Source of the DNA: Collinsella sp.
Lineage (GTDB): Bacteria > Actinomycetota > Coriobacteriia > Coriobacteriales > Coriobacteriaceae
NCBI GenBank assembly: GCA_019414565.1
Contig: DXLU01000020.1
Span: 1-64,000 of the forward strand
Direction: 5' to 3'
Length of the DNA stretch: 64,000 nucleotides
Part shown: piece by piece, positions 8,377-16,696 of the stretch
Numbering within the stretch: the stretch's first letter is position 1
Layout of the letters: the number at the start of each line of letters is the position of its first letter
Translations under genes and position numbers: made by a program
Notes under the pieces: generated by a model
The model's database searches: none
What the model was told of the DNA's origin: nothing
What the model saw: only the letters and a program-made list of their open reading frames with translations

Positions 8377-9216
8377 TCATTCTCCAGGCTTGATATTTGC
8401 GTAGAACTCCGCACCATCATCCAGGCGCAGGATGCCGACGCGGCCGAACTCGGAACCAGTGGCGGCGGCGCAGTCGATGTCGATGCGATCGGGCACGCCG
8501 GCGGTGTCCTCGCCGCCCAGGCGCACGATCTGCCCACGGCCCGACTCCTCATCGAGCCCCGCCAGGCCGCCGACCTCGCAATAACGTCCAAGCGACACCG
8601 TGGGCGTGTGGCCGCTCACCACGACCGGACCCTTGCCCTCGGCAGAAAGCAGCCCCGTCGACGCATCCCAGTAGCCATGACGAATCCACAGCAAGTCATC
8701 GGACGACTGCACCGCAAGCATCTGCTGTAGTAGCTCGCGATCGGCGCTAACCGCTCCGGCACCATCGGCACAATCAACCCCATGTTCAAGCAAAAACGCC
8801 CGCGCCGCCTCGGTCTGGATGCCGGCATGTACCAGCAGGTACGGGCGCTCGTCAGTCTCGGCTACCGCGTAGAGCGGCAGCGTCGCCATCCAACGCACGA
8901 GCTCCTCGTACGCCTCAAATTCCATATCGTTGAGCTGCTGACGGGTAGTCCAACCGCCGTTGATATCCCAGGTCTCGGCATCGAGCGGATCCTGGCCAAT
9001 GATGGCATCGAGCATGATCTGCTCGTGATTGCCCTTGAGCACGCGAGCGTTGGGTAGCGAGCGCACGAGCTTAATAACGCCAACCGGATCGGGCCCGCGA
9101 TCGATCATGTCACCCAGCACGTACAGCGTATCGTCGGACGCCAGCGAAATCTTGGACAGGGCCTCGTCAAGCGCACGCACGTGCCCGTGAGCATCAGATG
9201 TCACATAGATCGCCAT
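8377..9216 (-). CDS. Calcineurin-like metallophosphatase
   Basis: A 279-residue metallophosphoesterase with all core metal-binding motifs in order: SDAHGH at residues 7-12 (D-x-H), GDMIDRG near 36-42 and KGNHE near 62-66, with a late SGHTPT supplying another metal histidine. The arrangement resembles bacterial PrpA/PrpE and symmetrical Ap4A hydrolases, so its substrate may be a phosphoprotein or a dinucleoside polyphosphate. It acts in the cytoplasm with two divalent metals. It appears monocistronic and convergent with the upstream flippase gene. Confidence 0.88.
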   Translation of the reverse strand: MAIYVTSDAHGHVRALDEALSKISLASDDTLYVLGDMIDRGPDPVGVIKLVRSLPNARVLKGNHEQIMLDAIIGQDPLDAETWDINGGWTTRQQLNDMEFEAYEELVRWMATLPLYAVAETDERPYLLVHAGIQTEAARAFLLEHGVDCADGAGAVSADRELLQQMLAVQSSDDLLWIRHGYWDASTGLLSAEGKGPVVVSGHTPTVSLGRYCEVGGLAGLDEESGRGQIVRLGGEDTAGVPDRIDIDCAAATGSEFGRVGILRLDDGAEFYANIKPGE

Positions 9217-9541
9217 GGAACGCCTCTCTTTACATTGCGGCCGAAGCCCGGAGCCGCAACTAAAACTTCAAGTTGAACTTAAACGTTACCCATTGTACTC
9301 CGTTGTAATAAAGCTGGAAAGGGTTGCATACCGTCAACGGTCGCCAGCGCACGCCTGCCAACCCGCGCCGCTCACGCCACGCCGTCTGGCCCAGCGCCCC
9401 GACCAGCGACGCTCGCATCGCAGCCTCGTGTCGAAAATGCGCACGCCCGCAATCCAGGCCCATAAACCCACCACCTTTGGGTACAAATAACCGCAGACAA
9501 CTGACCGTGCCACGCCAACCACCCAGGAGCGGACACCATCC
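9217..9541. other. Divergent intergenic region, nothing specific seen
   Basis: A 325-base region between the divergent metallophosphatase and antiporter genes, so it must hold both promoters. It contains an imperfect ACTTCAAGTTGAACTT dyad near 9266-9282. I could not assign convincing -35/-10 pairs or any small gene. Confidence 0.5.
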
Positions 9542-11143
9542 ATGAACCAGATACTTCTCTTTATCGGCCTCGTCATTATTCTGTGTCTGACCATCAAACC
9601 CGTCGGCAAAAAGCTCCCCTTCCCCACCCTGCTCATCTTTATCGCGCTCGGCATGCTGCTGGGTGTCAACGGCCCGGCGCACATCGATTTTAGCGACTAT
9701 GCGCTCACCGAAACCGTCTGCAGCACGGCGCTGCTGTTCATCATGTTCTACGGCGGCTTTAACACCAACATCGACCGTGCCAAACCTGTCGCCGCGCCTG
9801 CGGTGCTGCTGAGCACGCTCGGTGTCGTCATCACTGCTGGCATTACGGGTGCGTTTGCGCACTTTGTACTGGGCTTCGACTGGATCGGCGGCCTGCTGCT
9901 GGGCTCAGTCGTAGCATCGACCGATGCGGCGAGCGTCTTTAGCGTGCTGCGCGAGCACAACCTGTCGCTGCGCGGCGGCACCGACTCGCTGCTCGAGGTC
10001 GAATCGGGCTCAAACGACCCCGTCGCCTACATGCTCACCGCGGTGCTCGCGACCCTCGCGGCCGGCGGCAACATCGACATCCCCATGCTGCTGGCCAAGC
10101 AGATCATCCTGGGCGTGGGGTTGGGTCTTGCCATCGGCTGGGCATCCAGCCGCCTGATAGAGCGCGCACGCGCAACGGCCGAGGGCGCGCAGACCATCTT
10201 TTTGTTCGCCGTGGCGATCGTTGCCTACGCGCTGCCGGGCTATCTGGGTGGCAACGGCTTTTTGGCCGTATACCTGGCCGGCATCGTGCTGGGTGCCAGC
10301 GACATCACCGGCAAGGTCGAGATGGCGCACTTCTTCGATACCCTCACCGAAATGGCCGAGATGACCATCTTCTTTTTGCTCGGCCTGCTCGTCACACCCG
10401 CCCGCCTGCCGCAAATGCTGCCACCGGGCTTGGCACTCATGGCGTTTATGCTCTTTGCGAACCGCCCCATCGCCGTCGGCCTGCTGTTGGCGCCGTTTAG
10501 GACCAACCCTCGCCAGGTCGCACTCGTAAGCTGGGCGGGTCTGCGCGGCGCGGCTTCGGTCGTATTTAGCCTCTTTGCCGTAGTGGCCGGTGTTCCCGGT
10601 GGACATGACCTATTTGACCTGGTCTTTGTAATTGCCGTGTCGAGCATTGTGGTGCAGGGCTCGCTGCTGCCGGCGGTGGCGAAAAAGCTCGACATGATCG
10701 ACGCAGAAGGCGACGTGCGCCGCACGTTTAACGACTACCGCGACGAAGACGGCATGTCGTTCGTCAAGCTCAAGGTGGGCGCGGGTCATCCGTTTGCCGG
10801 GCGCTCACTCGCGGACATTGGCAGCGTCACGGACATGCTCGTGGTCCTGGTACTGCGCGACGGCGCGCACCCGGTGCTGCCCAACGGGGATACCATGATC
10901 GAAGAAGGCGACCTTCTGGTTATGGCCGCTCCAACGTTTGAGGAGCGTGCCGAGGTTACGCTGTGCGAGGTTACCGTGACTCCCCACGGTCGCTTGGCTG
11001 GACAGCGTCTGCGCGACGTGCCGCAAGGCAAGCACCCCTTTATCGTCGTGATGCTCAAGCGCGACGGCCAAACGATCATCCCCGACGGCAACACCCTTAT
11101 ATACGCTGGCGACGAAGCCGTCATCGCCACGCTGGCGTCGTAG
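9542..11143 (+). CDS. NhaP2-type cation/proton antiporter with RCK_C domains
   Basis: A 533-residue inner-membrane antiporter of the CPA1 type. Residues 1 to about 385 form roughly 12-13 hydrophobic segments with the family motif ATDAASVFSVL and GSNDPVAYM; the rest is soluble. The soluble part resembles two tandem RCK_C (TrkA-C) regulatory domains, at about 400-460 and 470-533, each with a DG...P.GDT/NT pattern. E. coli NhaP2 (CvrA) exchanges potassium for protons and has a related layout. Expected role: potassium or sodium extrusion gated by a cytoplasmic ligand. AGGAG lies about twelve bases before the ATG. Confidence 0.88.
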   Translation: MNQILLFIGLVIILCLTIKPVGKKLPFPTLLIFIALGMLLGVNGPAHIDFSDYALTETVCSTALLFIMFYGGFNTNIDRAKPVAAPAVLLSTLGVVITAGITGAFAHFVLGFDWIGGLLLGSVVASTDAASVFSVLREHNLSLRGGTDSLLEVESGSNDPVAYMLTAVLATLAAGGNIDIPMLLAKQIILGVGLGLAIGWASSRLIERARATAEGAQTIFLFAVAIVAYALPGYLGGNGFLAVYLAGIVLGASDITGKVEMAHFFDTLTEMAEMTIFFLLGLLVTPARLPQMLPPGLALMAFMLFANRPIAVGLLLAPFRTNPRQVALVSWAGLRGAASVVFSLFAVVAGVPGGHDLFDLVFVIAVSSIVVQGSLLPAVAKKLDMIDAEGDVRRTFNDYRDEDGMSFVKLKVGAGHPFAGRSLADIGSVTDMLVVLVLRDGAHPVLPNGDTMIEEGDLLVMAAPTFEERAEVTLCEVTVTPHGRLAGQRLRDVPQGKHPFIVVMLKRDGQTIIPDGNTLIYAGDEAVIATLAS

Positions 11144-11233
11144 CGGCCAGGGACAGCCGTCCCGTATTGGCTACATTTGAGCATCAATCGCCCCGACAGG
11201 GGTCTCGTTGAGGACAGTTAGTGTCTCTCAAGA

Positions 11234-11356
11234 CTAAGTGAGTAGGCTTTTGTCGAATCGCCGACCACGTCACCAAAGCACAAGTCTGTGACCTGCAGGT
11301 TTGTTGAAGAAAAGACTTCGGGTGCTCAGCATTTCCAAAAAAGCCTACTCACTTAG
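11234..11356. repeat. 123-bp structured repeat, copy 2
   Basis: Same element as at 8142. The closing stem is CTAAGTGAGTAGGCTTTT (11234-11251) with its exact complement at 11339-11356. The A-to-G change in the left arm is matched by T-to-C in the right. It lies 90 bases after the antiporter gene. Confidence 0.85.
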
Positions 11357-11463
11357 CCGGCGGGTGGCCATAATAGAACCGCCGCGACGTCGTTGGACTC
11401 CGTTGCGACAGTTTATCATGCATTTTCGCACAGCCGTGGGCACAAACACCCCGTCACCCCATA

Positions 11464-11487
11464 TGACAAAGGGCAGTCCCTTTGTCA
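11464..11487. repeat. Short perfect hairpin TGACAAAGGG
   Basis: Ten-base arms 11464-11473 and 11478-11487 around a CAGT loop. Shape and the CAAAGGG/CCCTTTG core recall the ACCACCACAAAGG repeat; it may be a relative or a terminator without a T run. Confidence 0.6.
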
Positions 11488-11557
11488 CATTAAATAGAAC
11501 TTCAGCAAGAAGCTGAGGAAAAAGAAGACCGAATGAGCCACCGCTCGCATCGCAACC

Positions 11558-11631
11558 ATGGTATAAATGGATTGCGCTCCTTTATGGAGGGCAGTCAAGG
11601 GCCGGGGGATTCCCCCGGCATTTTTGTTTTT
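11558..11631 (+). ncRNA. Two-hairpin terminator RNA element, copy A
   Basis: A -10-like TATAAA (11562-11567), preceded by ATGG, is followed by a small hairpin CTCC-TTTAT-GGAG (11577-11589), the linker GTCAAG, then a strong terminator GCCGGGGG/CCCCCGGC (11601-11619) and a T-rich tail. Copies B and C share this order and much of the wording. No convincing -35 is seen here. A short free RNA of about 55 nt is inferred. It points toward the 3' end of the DUF3800 gene. Confidence 0.65.
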
Positions 11632-11687
11632 AGGTCAACAGGAAATCGAGCGAAATGTCTCGTGTAGACCCGACATGCGGTTTCTGT

Positions 11688-11756
11688 TATAAAGATGTCG
11701 GTACCCTCGAATAGAGGGGCCTCCAAGAGCCGGGGTCTTACCTCCGGCATTTTTTA
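11688..11756 (+). ncRNA. Two-hairpin terminator RNA element, copy B
   Basis: TATAAA at 11688-11693 with a possible -35 TAGACC 17 bases upstream; hairpin CCCTC-GAATA-GAGGG (11704-11718); linker CTCCAAGA; terminator GCCGGGG/CCTCCGGC with a G-U pair; then T6 at 11750-11755. It is in tandem with copy A, spaced about 126 bases apart, and ends 21 bases before the DUF3800 stop codon on the opposite strand. Confidence 0.65.
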
Positions 11757-11776
11757 TGCAATACGAGGCCTGCCCA

Positions 11777-12451
11777 TTAGACGACAGCCTTCTTTCTCAT
11801 TTCTTTTAGTAAGCCTTTTTTAAACGCAGTACTACCACCAAAAAACTTCTGGTCAGTATTAGTCTGCTTATTCGCCTGATATTTCAGACTCGTGAACTCA
11901 ATGGTACAGATATAGTCCGCAGCCTGAGCCAAATAGTAATCCGATGAAGTTGTCGGCTTATAGATAACTGCATTTTTAGCCAAAGCGTAATCGATTGCCT
12001 TGTGAAGCGCACTCGAAACCGAACCCTGTCCTCCGTCGTAGTAAATCTTCACAGCATCAAACTGCTGAAACCAACTCAAATTATCGAATATGAAATCGAT
12101 GATTTCACGCCGCATCGCATCAGCGATCTGTTTGAGAGTTCGATACCGATGCGTCTTGAATACAAACACCTTGTACGAGATGGGCAAATGTCGAAACATA
12201 ACTCGAAATAGTGAAAACAGCCTTTTTCTCTCACTGATGTCCAAGTCCTTGAACTGATCTTTTCCATTCATGAGAGGAGAAGCATGGAACGGAAGGAGCG
12301 GCAATCCGCTATCGGCTACCGCCCTTTCATATTTCTCTATTCCCTCAGCGATGGGAATATTTTGTTCATGAAAAACAAAGGCAACAAGATAGTATTTTTC
12401 ACGAAGATCATCGCTTCCAGATTCATCAATAAAGATACTCAGATCTCGCAT
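11777..12451 (-). CDS. DUF3800 domain protein
   Basis: A 224-residue protein starting with the DUF3800 signature FIDESG (residues 7-12), where D and E resemble the first acidic pair of RNase H-fold nucleases; later acidic positions include YYDGG near 140 and a final QAADYICTIEF segment, also typical of the family. DUF3800 proteins are of unknown function and are common in defence islands and mobile DNA. The ATG at 12451 has AAGGA seven bases upstream and is preferred to the TTG at 12457. The coding sequence is AT-richer than its neighbours, suggesting transfer. It lies after the BREX genes and is bracketed by three copies of a small RNA element, one of them in its leader. Confidence 0.85.
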   Translation of the reverse strand: MRDLSIFIDESGSDDLREKYYLVAFVFHEQNIPIAEGIEKYERAVADSGLPLLPFHASPLMNGKDQFKDLDISERKRLFSLFRVMFRHLPISYKVFVFKTHRYRTLKQIADAMRREIIDFIFDNLSWFQQFDAVKIYYDGGQGSVSSALHKAIDYALAKNAVIYKPTTSSDYYLAQAADYICTIEFTSLKYQANKQTNTDQKFFGGSTAFKKGLLKEMRKKAVV

Positions 12452-12463
12452 GGGCAATCCTTA

Positions 12464-12557
12464 ATAAAAAAGCCGGGGAAAACGTCCCCGGCACTTGGAA
12501 GCCCTCTCTTAAGAGATGACCACCTAATTTATACCATGAAGCTGGGCGTATATTCAA
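12464..12557 (-). ncRNA. Two-hairpin RNA element, copy C, in DUF3800 leader
   Basis: On the minus strand: -35 TTGAAT (12557-12552), 18-base spacer, -10 TATAAA (12533-12528), hairpin CTCT-TA-AGAG, linker TTCCAAG, terminator GCCGGGG/CCCCGGC and T6 ending at 12466. The DUF3800 Shine-Dalgarno AAGGA starts four bases after the T run. The element is therefore either a leader attenuator that must be read through to express DUF3800 or an independent small RNA made from the same promoter. Confidence 0.72.
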
Positions 12558-12606
12558 GCATGAGTATAAAATACAAACATATGTTCGTCAATAGCAAAGG
12601 TGGCCA

Positions 12607-12804
12607 TCATTCAGCGTCGTCGTCGGCAGCAAAGTCGCGGAGATCGAGGCCTTCTCGCTCGGCTCGGGCTAGCAACTCTTGGGGCGACTCGTCCTCGATA
12701 TCCACCACATCGAGCATGGCAGCGGGAAAGCCCACACCGGCTGCACTCCCCGCGCGGTCGAGCAAACTCTCGCGCAGCTGGTCAACATCAACATCGATCT
12801 TCAT
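12607..12804 (-). CDS. Small acidic protein at the end of the BREX operon
   Basis: A 65-residue acidic protein (ends AADDDAE) with no motif I recognise; composition suggests a soluble, partly helical protein. GGGAG lies seven bases before the ATG and it follows the 450-aa gene by 27 bases on the same strand, so it is probably co-transcribed as the last gene of the BREX-linked block. It may be real or an over-called frame; spacing, ribosome site and GC-rich codon use support it. Confidence 0.55.
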   Translation of the reverse strand: MKIDVDVDQLRESLLDRAGSAAGVGFPAAMLDVVDIEDESPQELLARAEREGLDLRDFAADDDAE

Positions 12805-12831
12805 GGTGAAACTCCCTACCGGATCAGGCCC

Positions 12832-14184
12832 CTACTCACTAGCACCGAGCGCGTCCACAGCAGCAACAAAAGCCGCAACCTGCTTGTCATCCATCTGCGT
12901 GGCCAAACGCCCCACGGGCTCGTCGTAGGCAAACTGCACCTTATCGATAAAGCAATCCCAGGCACGCTCGTCCACACGCACGGCGGCCTCGCAGTACTGG
13001 CTGAGCTTTTTGAGTCCATACCAAAACGCATTCACATGGCGCGCAGGATCTTCGTCCAGCACACCATCGTAGCGCCGTCCGTTAAACTCACGCATGCGCG
13101 CCACGGCAACCTCGAGCGAGTCGCCGCCGTCGACCGAGGCCTCGTCCACAAGCTCGGGAATCGCAACTTCGCGCCGAACATTGTGCCTGGTAGCACCGTC
13201 ATACTCGCCCACCAACACGTCTTCGTCAAACCGATCATCGTAGTCGAAATAGCTACTGCCGCGGCAAATCCCATGCGGCGAACCGGCACCAAAGGCACAG
13301 AACAACCCGCCGTCGGTAACAACGCGCCTATAGGCCTCAAACGACTTCTTAACCTGAGCGAGCAACTCGGCAAGCTCCCCGGCATCGCACCCCGTCTCGC
13401 ACGTAATGCAAACAAGCCCCGGCAACGATACCGGCTCCACCGTGCTCCCTGCAACGCGGGCAGCGCGTTCGGCCCGATACGCTTGGGCTGCCAAGCGCGC
13501 TCGCTGCGCAGCACCGCGCACATTAGTAAGCTCGCGCTCCAGCGCCACATCGCCAGCCACATCGCTCGCAAACGCGTCAGCACCCTGCGGCCCGGTCGCA
13601 CTCAGCTCGGACTCAAACGTCGCCGTGATCATGCCGGCAAGGTCCGTTGTATCGGCGGCGCAACGCAGCTGCTCCAGCTGCGTGCATAGCAGATCGGCAT
13701 CCAAGGGTGCGGCATCCACAACGCGCGCGTCACTCAGACGCGCCGCGCCCTGCAACACCAAAGCCCCCGCAGCATCGTATGCCGCACGAACCCTGTCCGC
13801 CGTATTGGCACGCAGCTTTACCTCGATAAACGCAAGCGTCTGCTCCAAGCGGGCCAACAGTTCGGCCTTGTCCTCCATACGCAAAAAGGCAGCGTAGCGC
13901 CGCTCCATCTGCAACGGGCCCACAACGCCTACCTGCTTGCGAGCGCGCGCAAGAGAATCAAATTCAACGCGGCGTACATACCCGTCAACGGCCCGCACGG
14001 CAGACTCACGCGCAGCACGCTCGGCAGCCTCGACGCCCCCGATCACGGCCAGCAGCTCGCGGGGGCGCGCCTTGCGCAACAACTCCCCGCGATCGTACTG
14101 CTCAAGCGCCGTCTGACGCTTGGCTACCGACTCAAAGCCAAACAGCTCATCGAGCAACTCGCCAACAGAATGCTCTTCCGCCAT
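12832..14184 (-). CDS. BREX-linked protein of unknown function
   Basis: A 450-residue soluble protein that I do not recognise. The first 250 residues are Ala/Arg/Glu-rich and strongly helical, likely coiled coil; the C-terminal 200 residues are more globular, with LPGLVCITCETGCDAGE (two close cysteines), GLFCAFGAGSPHGIC and a repeated aromatic-acidic pattern (YFDYDDRFDEDVLVGEYDG). It starts 119 bases after brxL on the same strand and has matching GC-rich codon use, so it is best regarded as a lineage-specific accessory gene of this BREX operon. Possible roles such as regulation or effector function are guesses. Confidence 0.75.
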   Translation of the reverse strand: MAEEHSVGELLDELFGFESVAKRQTALEQYDRGELLRKARPRELLAVIGGVEAAERAARESAVRAVDGYVRRVEFDSLARARKQVGVVGPLQMERRYAAFLRMEDKAELLARLEQTLAFIEVKLRANTADRVRAAYDAAGALVLQGAARLSDARVVDAAPLDADLLCTQLEQLRCAADTTDLAGMITATFESELSATGPQGADAFASDVAGDVALERELTNVRGAAQRARLAAQAYRAERAARVAGSTVEPVSLPGLVCITCETGCDAGELAELLAQVKKSFEAYRRVVTDGGLFCAFGAGSPHGICRGSSYFDYDDRFDEDVLVGEYDGATRHNVRREVAIPELVDEASVDGGDSLEVAVARMREFNGRRYDGVLDEDPARHVNAFWYGLKKLSQYCEAAVRVDERAWDCFIDKVQFAYDEPVGRLATQMDDKQVAAFVAAVDALGASE

Positions 14185-14217
14185 GGCAAGGCCTCCTCAC
14201 GCGCGACGCGCCAACAC

Positions 14218-14264
14218 GCCCGCGGGCTCACGCGGGCACTCGCGGGCACCCGCGGACTCACGCG
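14218..14264. repeat. Short CGCGGGC direct repeats
   Basis: Between brxL and the 450-aa gene the sequence cycles through CGCGGGCTCA, CGCGGGCACT, CGCGGGCACC and CGCGGACTCA. About four imperfect 10-base units; possibly slippage-prone, with the potential to fold strongly in the transcript. Confidence 0.65.
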
Positions 14265-14303
14265 CGCCAAACGCCACGCACGCAAGCCCGCACGCTCGCA
14301 CCC

Positions 14304-16685
14304 CTACAGATCCAGCGCCTTTTTCGCGGCATCGACCGGGTCGCCATCCATGTAGAACACCGGGCTCAGCCCCGAGATAATCTCGGACGAAACGCTCTGC
14401 AGACCCGCGATGGCACTCAGCGGCAAAATCACACGCTTGGCGCCGGCGTTTTTGGCCACGCGCATAATGTCCTCGAGCCCACGAATCTCGTCCATGGAGC
14501 CCGACATACGTAAGATTCCCGGAATCGCCAGCGTGGGCATCACCGGACGGTTGCACGCCGCAGAGCACAGGCCCACAAACTCGGCGAGCGAAACTTCTTC
14601 GGACAGGCCCTTGCTCTGCAGGTCGTTGTAGAACAGCAAATAATCCTTGGAGCCGATGTGCATGCCCGGCGCCACGCGGTTCGCCAGGTTCACAAAGTTG
14701 TCGAACGCGGCCTCCAGCGTATCGCGCACCGGCTTGTTAAAGGCCACGCCCTCGTGCTTAAACTTGCACTCGCCGGCAACGGCCTTGTTCTCCAACTTGT
14801 ACACGGCAACCTCGCCGCCCTGCGACCTGCCCACGCCAAACACGTGACCGGACAGCAGCGGCCCGTCGGGAATCAGCGTATCCTCGGACTGCTCGGGCAC
14901 GCGCACCACGTGCACGTCCTGCGGATTGTCGGCATCCATATAGCCCAGGTTGACGTCGATAAACTCGACGCCCGCCATAATCTTGAGCTGCTCCTTTACG
15001 CGGCGACGGCCCTCGATGGCGTAGTCCAGCAGCCAACGAACGTCGTCCTTGTCCATAGCCTCGTCGGGGAACAGCAGCTTGGCCAGGCCGCTAAAGGACT
15101 TGCGCACGGCGATCTCGTCACGCTTGTTAAAGTCGCTGTTAAAGCGGAAGTAGCGGTCGATATGATGCGTAAAGTCCTTGCGGCGCATCTCCTTGCAAAA
15201 CTCCGACAGGCAGTCGGTGATTAAGCCGTAATGCCCGGTCAGCAGGCTCGAGCGCATCTTGGGAATCTCCCAGCCCGGCAGGTAATAGTGGATACGGTCG
15301 AAGAAGGCCGAATCGTTGTTAAACTCCGGCGGGAACGGATCAAACAGGTGCGTGGTCTTAAGAACGTTTTGCACGGTGTCGTTGATGTTGCCCTCAAAGA
15401 CCATGGAGGCATCGGCGTTAATCTGGTCGCGGCCACGCGCGTAGCTGCCGCTGGCCATGTAGTCCTTCATGATCTGCACGGCGTTGGTGTCCTTAAAGCG
15501 CATGCCGGCGACCTCGTCGAACGTCACGCAATCCCAGTGACCCACCAAGCCCACGCGATCGGCGCGCATGGAGTTCATGCGGCCGAACAGGTTGGCCGTG
15601 GTGGTCTGCCCGCCCGAAAGCAAGATGGCGTAGGGCGAGACCTCTTTGTAGATATGGCTCTTGCCGGTACCGCGGGGACCAAGCTCGCACAGGTTATAGT
15701 TGCGCTCGATCAGCGGCACCATGCGCTCGATAAAATGCAGGCGCTCCTTCTCCGAAAGCTCGCTGGGCTCATAGCCGGCAGAGCGCAGCAGCATGTTGAG
15801 CCACTCGTCGCGCGAGAAATACTGGCGCTCGTCGATCATGGCATCCAGGTCCAGGTTGGGCATCTGGATGGGCGTGAGCGAAGCTACGCTAAACGGAGAG
15901 TCCTCGGGCCCGCGCTTTTTGCGCTTGGCCTTGGAGCGGCGCGGCGCATCGTCGCCAAAGACCTCCATGCCAAACTCGTCTTCCTCTTCCATGGGATGAC
16001 GATACTCGATGCTCATGATGCACCAAATACCGCCCTGGAGAATCTTGGAATAGTCGCGCACGTACTCGGCCGGCATCACAAACGGCTCAATGGTCAGATT
16101 GGCAAACGACGCCACGTAGATGTCTTTGTACTCGTCGAGCTTGGCCGTCACCTTATCGATGATGGTAAAGCGACCCAGCTCGCGAATCTTGGACTTGATG
16201 CGCTCGGACTCGTCGGGGCGCACATAGTTATCGGTGAGGATCTTGCGGATGCGCTCCAGGCCCTCTGCCACGGCATCCTCGTCATCGGTTGAGCAGTACA
16301 TGCCCAGCAGGTACTCCAGCACAAAGGTGGGCACGTTGGCGCCACGCTTCATAAGGGCCGTGAGGTCCTTGCGCACGATCTTGCCGCCAAAGTGCTCGAG
16401 CAGCTTGCCGTCCAGTCCATCCATATCGTAGCCGTCGTCCTCGGGAGCCTCGGCCACGGCTTGGGCATAGCCATCGGTCGAGGATTCGTCCTCGGCGGGC
16501 GCCACGACCTCAGCGGGCGCAGCGGTCTCCATCGGCTCCGGGACAGGCGCAGCGGCCACGGCCTCTGCGGCAGCCTCAGCCTCCGGGGCAGGCACGGCCT
16601 CCCCTGCAGGCACCGCAGCCTGCACGGGCGTATTCACATCAATCGAGGGAACTTCCCATAGATTGTCGTCATGGCTATCAAACAT
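14304..16685 (-). CDS. brxL: BREX type 1 Lon-like AAA+ protein BrxL
   Basis: A 793-residue BrxL. From LLEHFGGKIVRKDLTALMK (about residue 95) it follows the family closely: VLEYLLGMYC, NYVRPDE, Walker A ELGPRGTGKSHIYKE near 335, and a C-terminal Lon-like domain ending in an ILPLSAI...GLSPVFY segment. BrxL is an AAA+ oligomer that binds DNA and is needed for phage restriction in type 1 BREX. The start at 16685 has AGGAG eight bases upstream, overlapping the pglZ stop. Unusual: an N-terminal extension of about 90 residues made almost only of Ala, Pro, Glu and Val, probably disordered. Confidence 0.93.
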   Translation of the reverse strand: MFDSHDDNLWEVPSIDVNTPVQAAVPAGEAVPAPEAEAAAEAVAAAPVPEPMETAAPAEVVAPAEDESSTDGYAQAVAEAPEDDGYDMDGLDGKLLEHFGGKIVRKDLTALMKRGANVPTFVLEYLLGMYCSTDDEDAVAEGLERIRKILTDNYVRPDESERIKSKIRELGRFTIIDKVTAKLDEYKDIYVASFANLTIEPFVMPAEYVRDYSKILQGGIWCIMSIEYRHPMEEEDEFGMEVFGDDAPRRSKAKRKKRGPEDSPFSVASLTPIQMPNLDLDAMIDERQYFSRDEWLNMLLRSAGYEPSELSEKERLHFIERMVPLIERNYNLCELGPRGTGKSHIYKEVSPYAILLSGGQTTTANLFGRMNSMRADRVGLVGHWDCVTFDEVAGMRFKDTNAVQIMKDYMASGSYARGRDQINADASMVFEGNINDTVQNVLKTTHLFDPFPPEFNNDSAFFDRIHYYLPGWEIPKMRSSLLTGHYGLITDCLSEFCKEMRRKDFTHHIDRYFRFNSDFNKRDEIAVRKSFSGLAKLLFPDEAMDKDDVRWLLDYAIEGRRRVKEQLKIMAGVEFIDVNLGYMDADNPQDVHVVRVPEQSEDTLIPDGPLLSGHVFGVGRSQGGEVAVYKLENKAVAGECKFKHEGVAFNKPVRDTLEAAFDNFVNLANRVAPGMHIGSKDYLLFYNDLQSKGLSEEVSLAEFVGLCSAACNRPVMPTLAIPGILRMSGSMDEIRGLEDIMRVAKNAGAKRVILPLSAIAGLQSVSSEIISGLSPVFYMDGDPVDAAKKALDL

Positions 16686-16696
16686 AGGGCACACTC

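Noticed and set aside
11301..11516. 71-aa open frame in the second 123-bp repeat
   Set aside because: It lies across a structured repeat and has no ribosome site or conservation with the first copy.
11540..11760. CRISPR array or type III antitoxin repeat array
   Set aside because: Only two units lie in tandem, about 126 bases apart, each with its own terminator; no regular repeat-spacer structure.
12284..12928. 214-aa plus-strand frame over the DUF3800 leader
   Set aside because: Runs antisense through the leader RNA element and two minus-strand genes; Ser-rich shadow.
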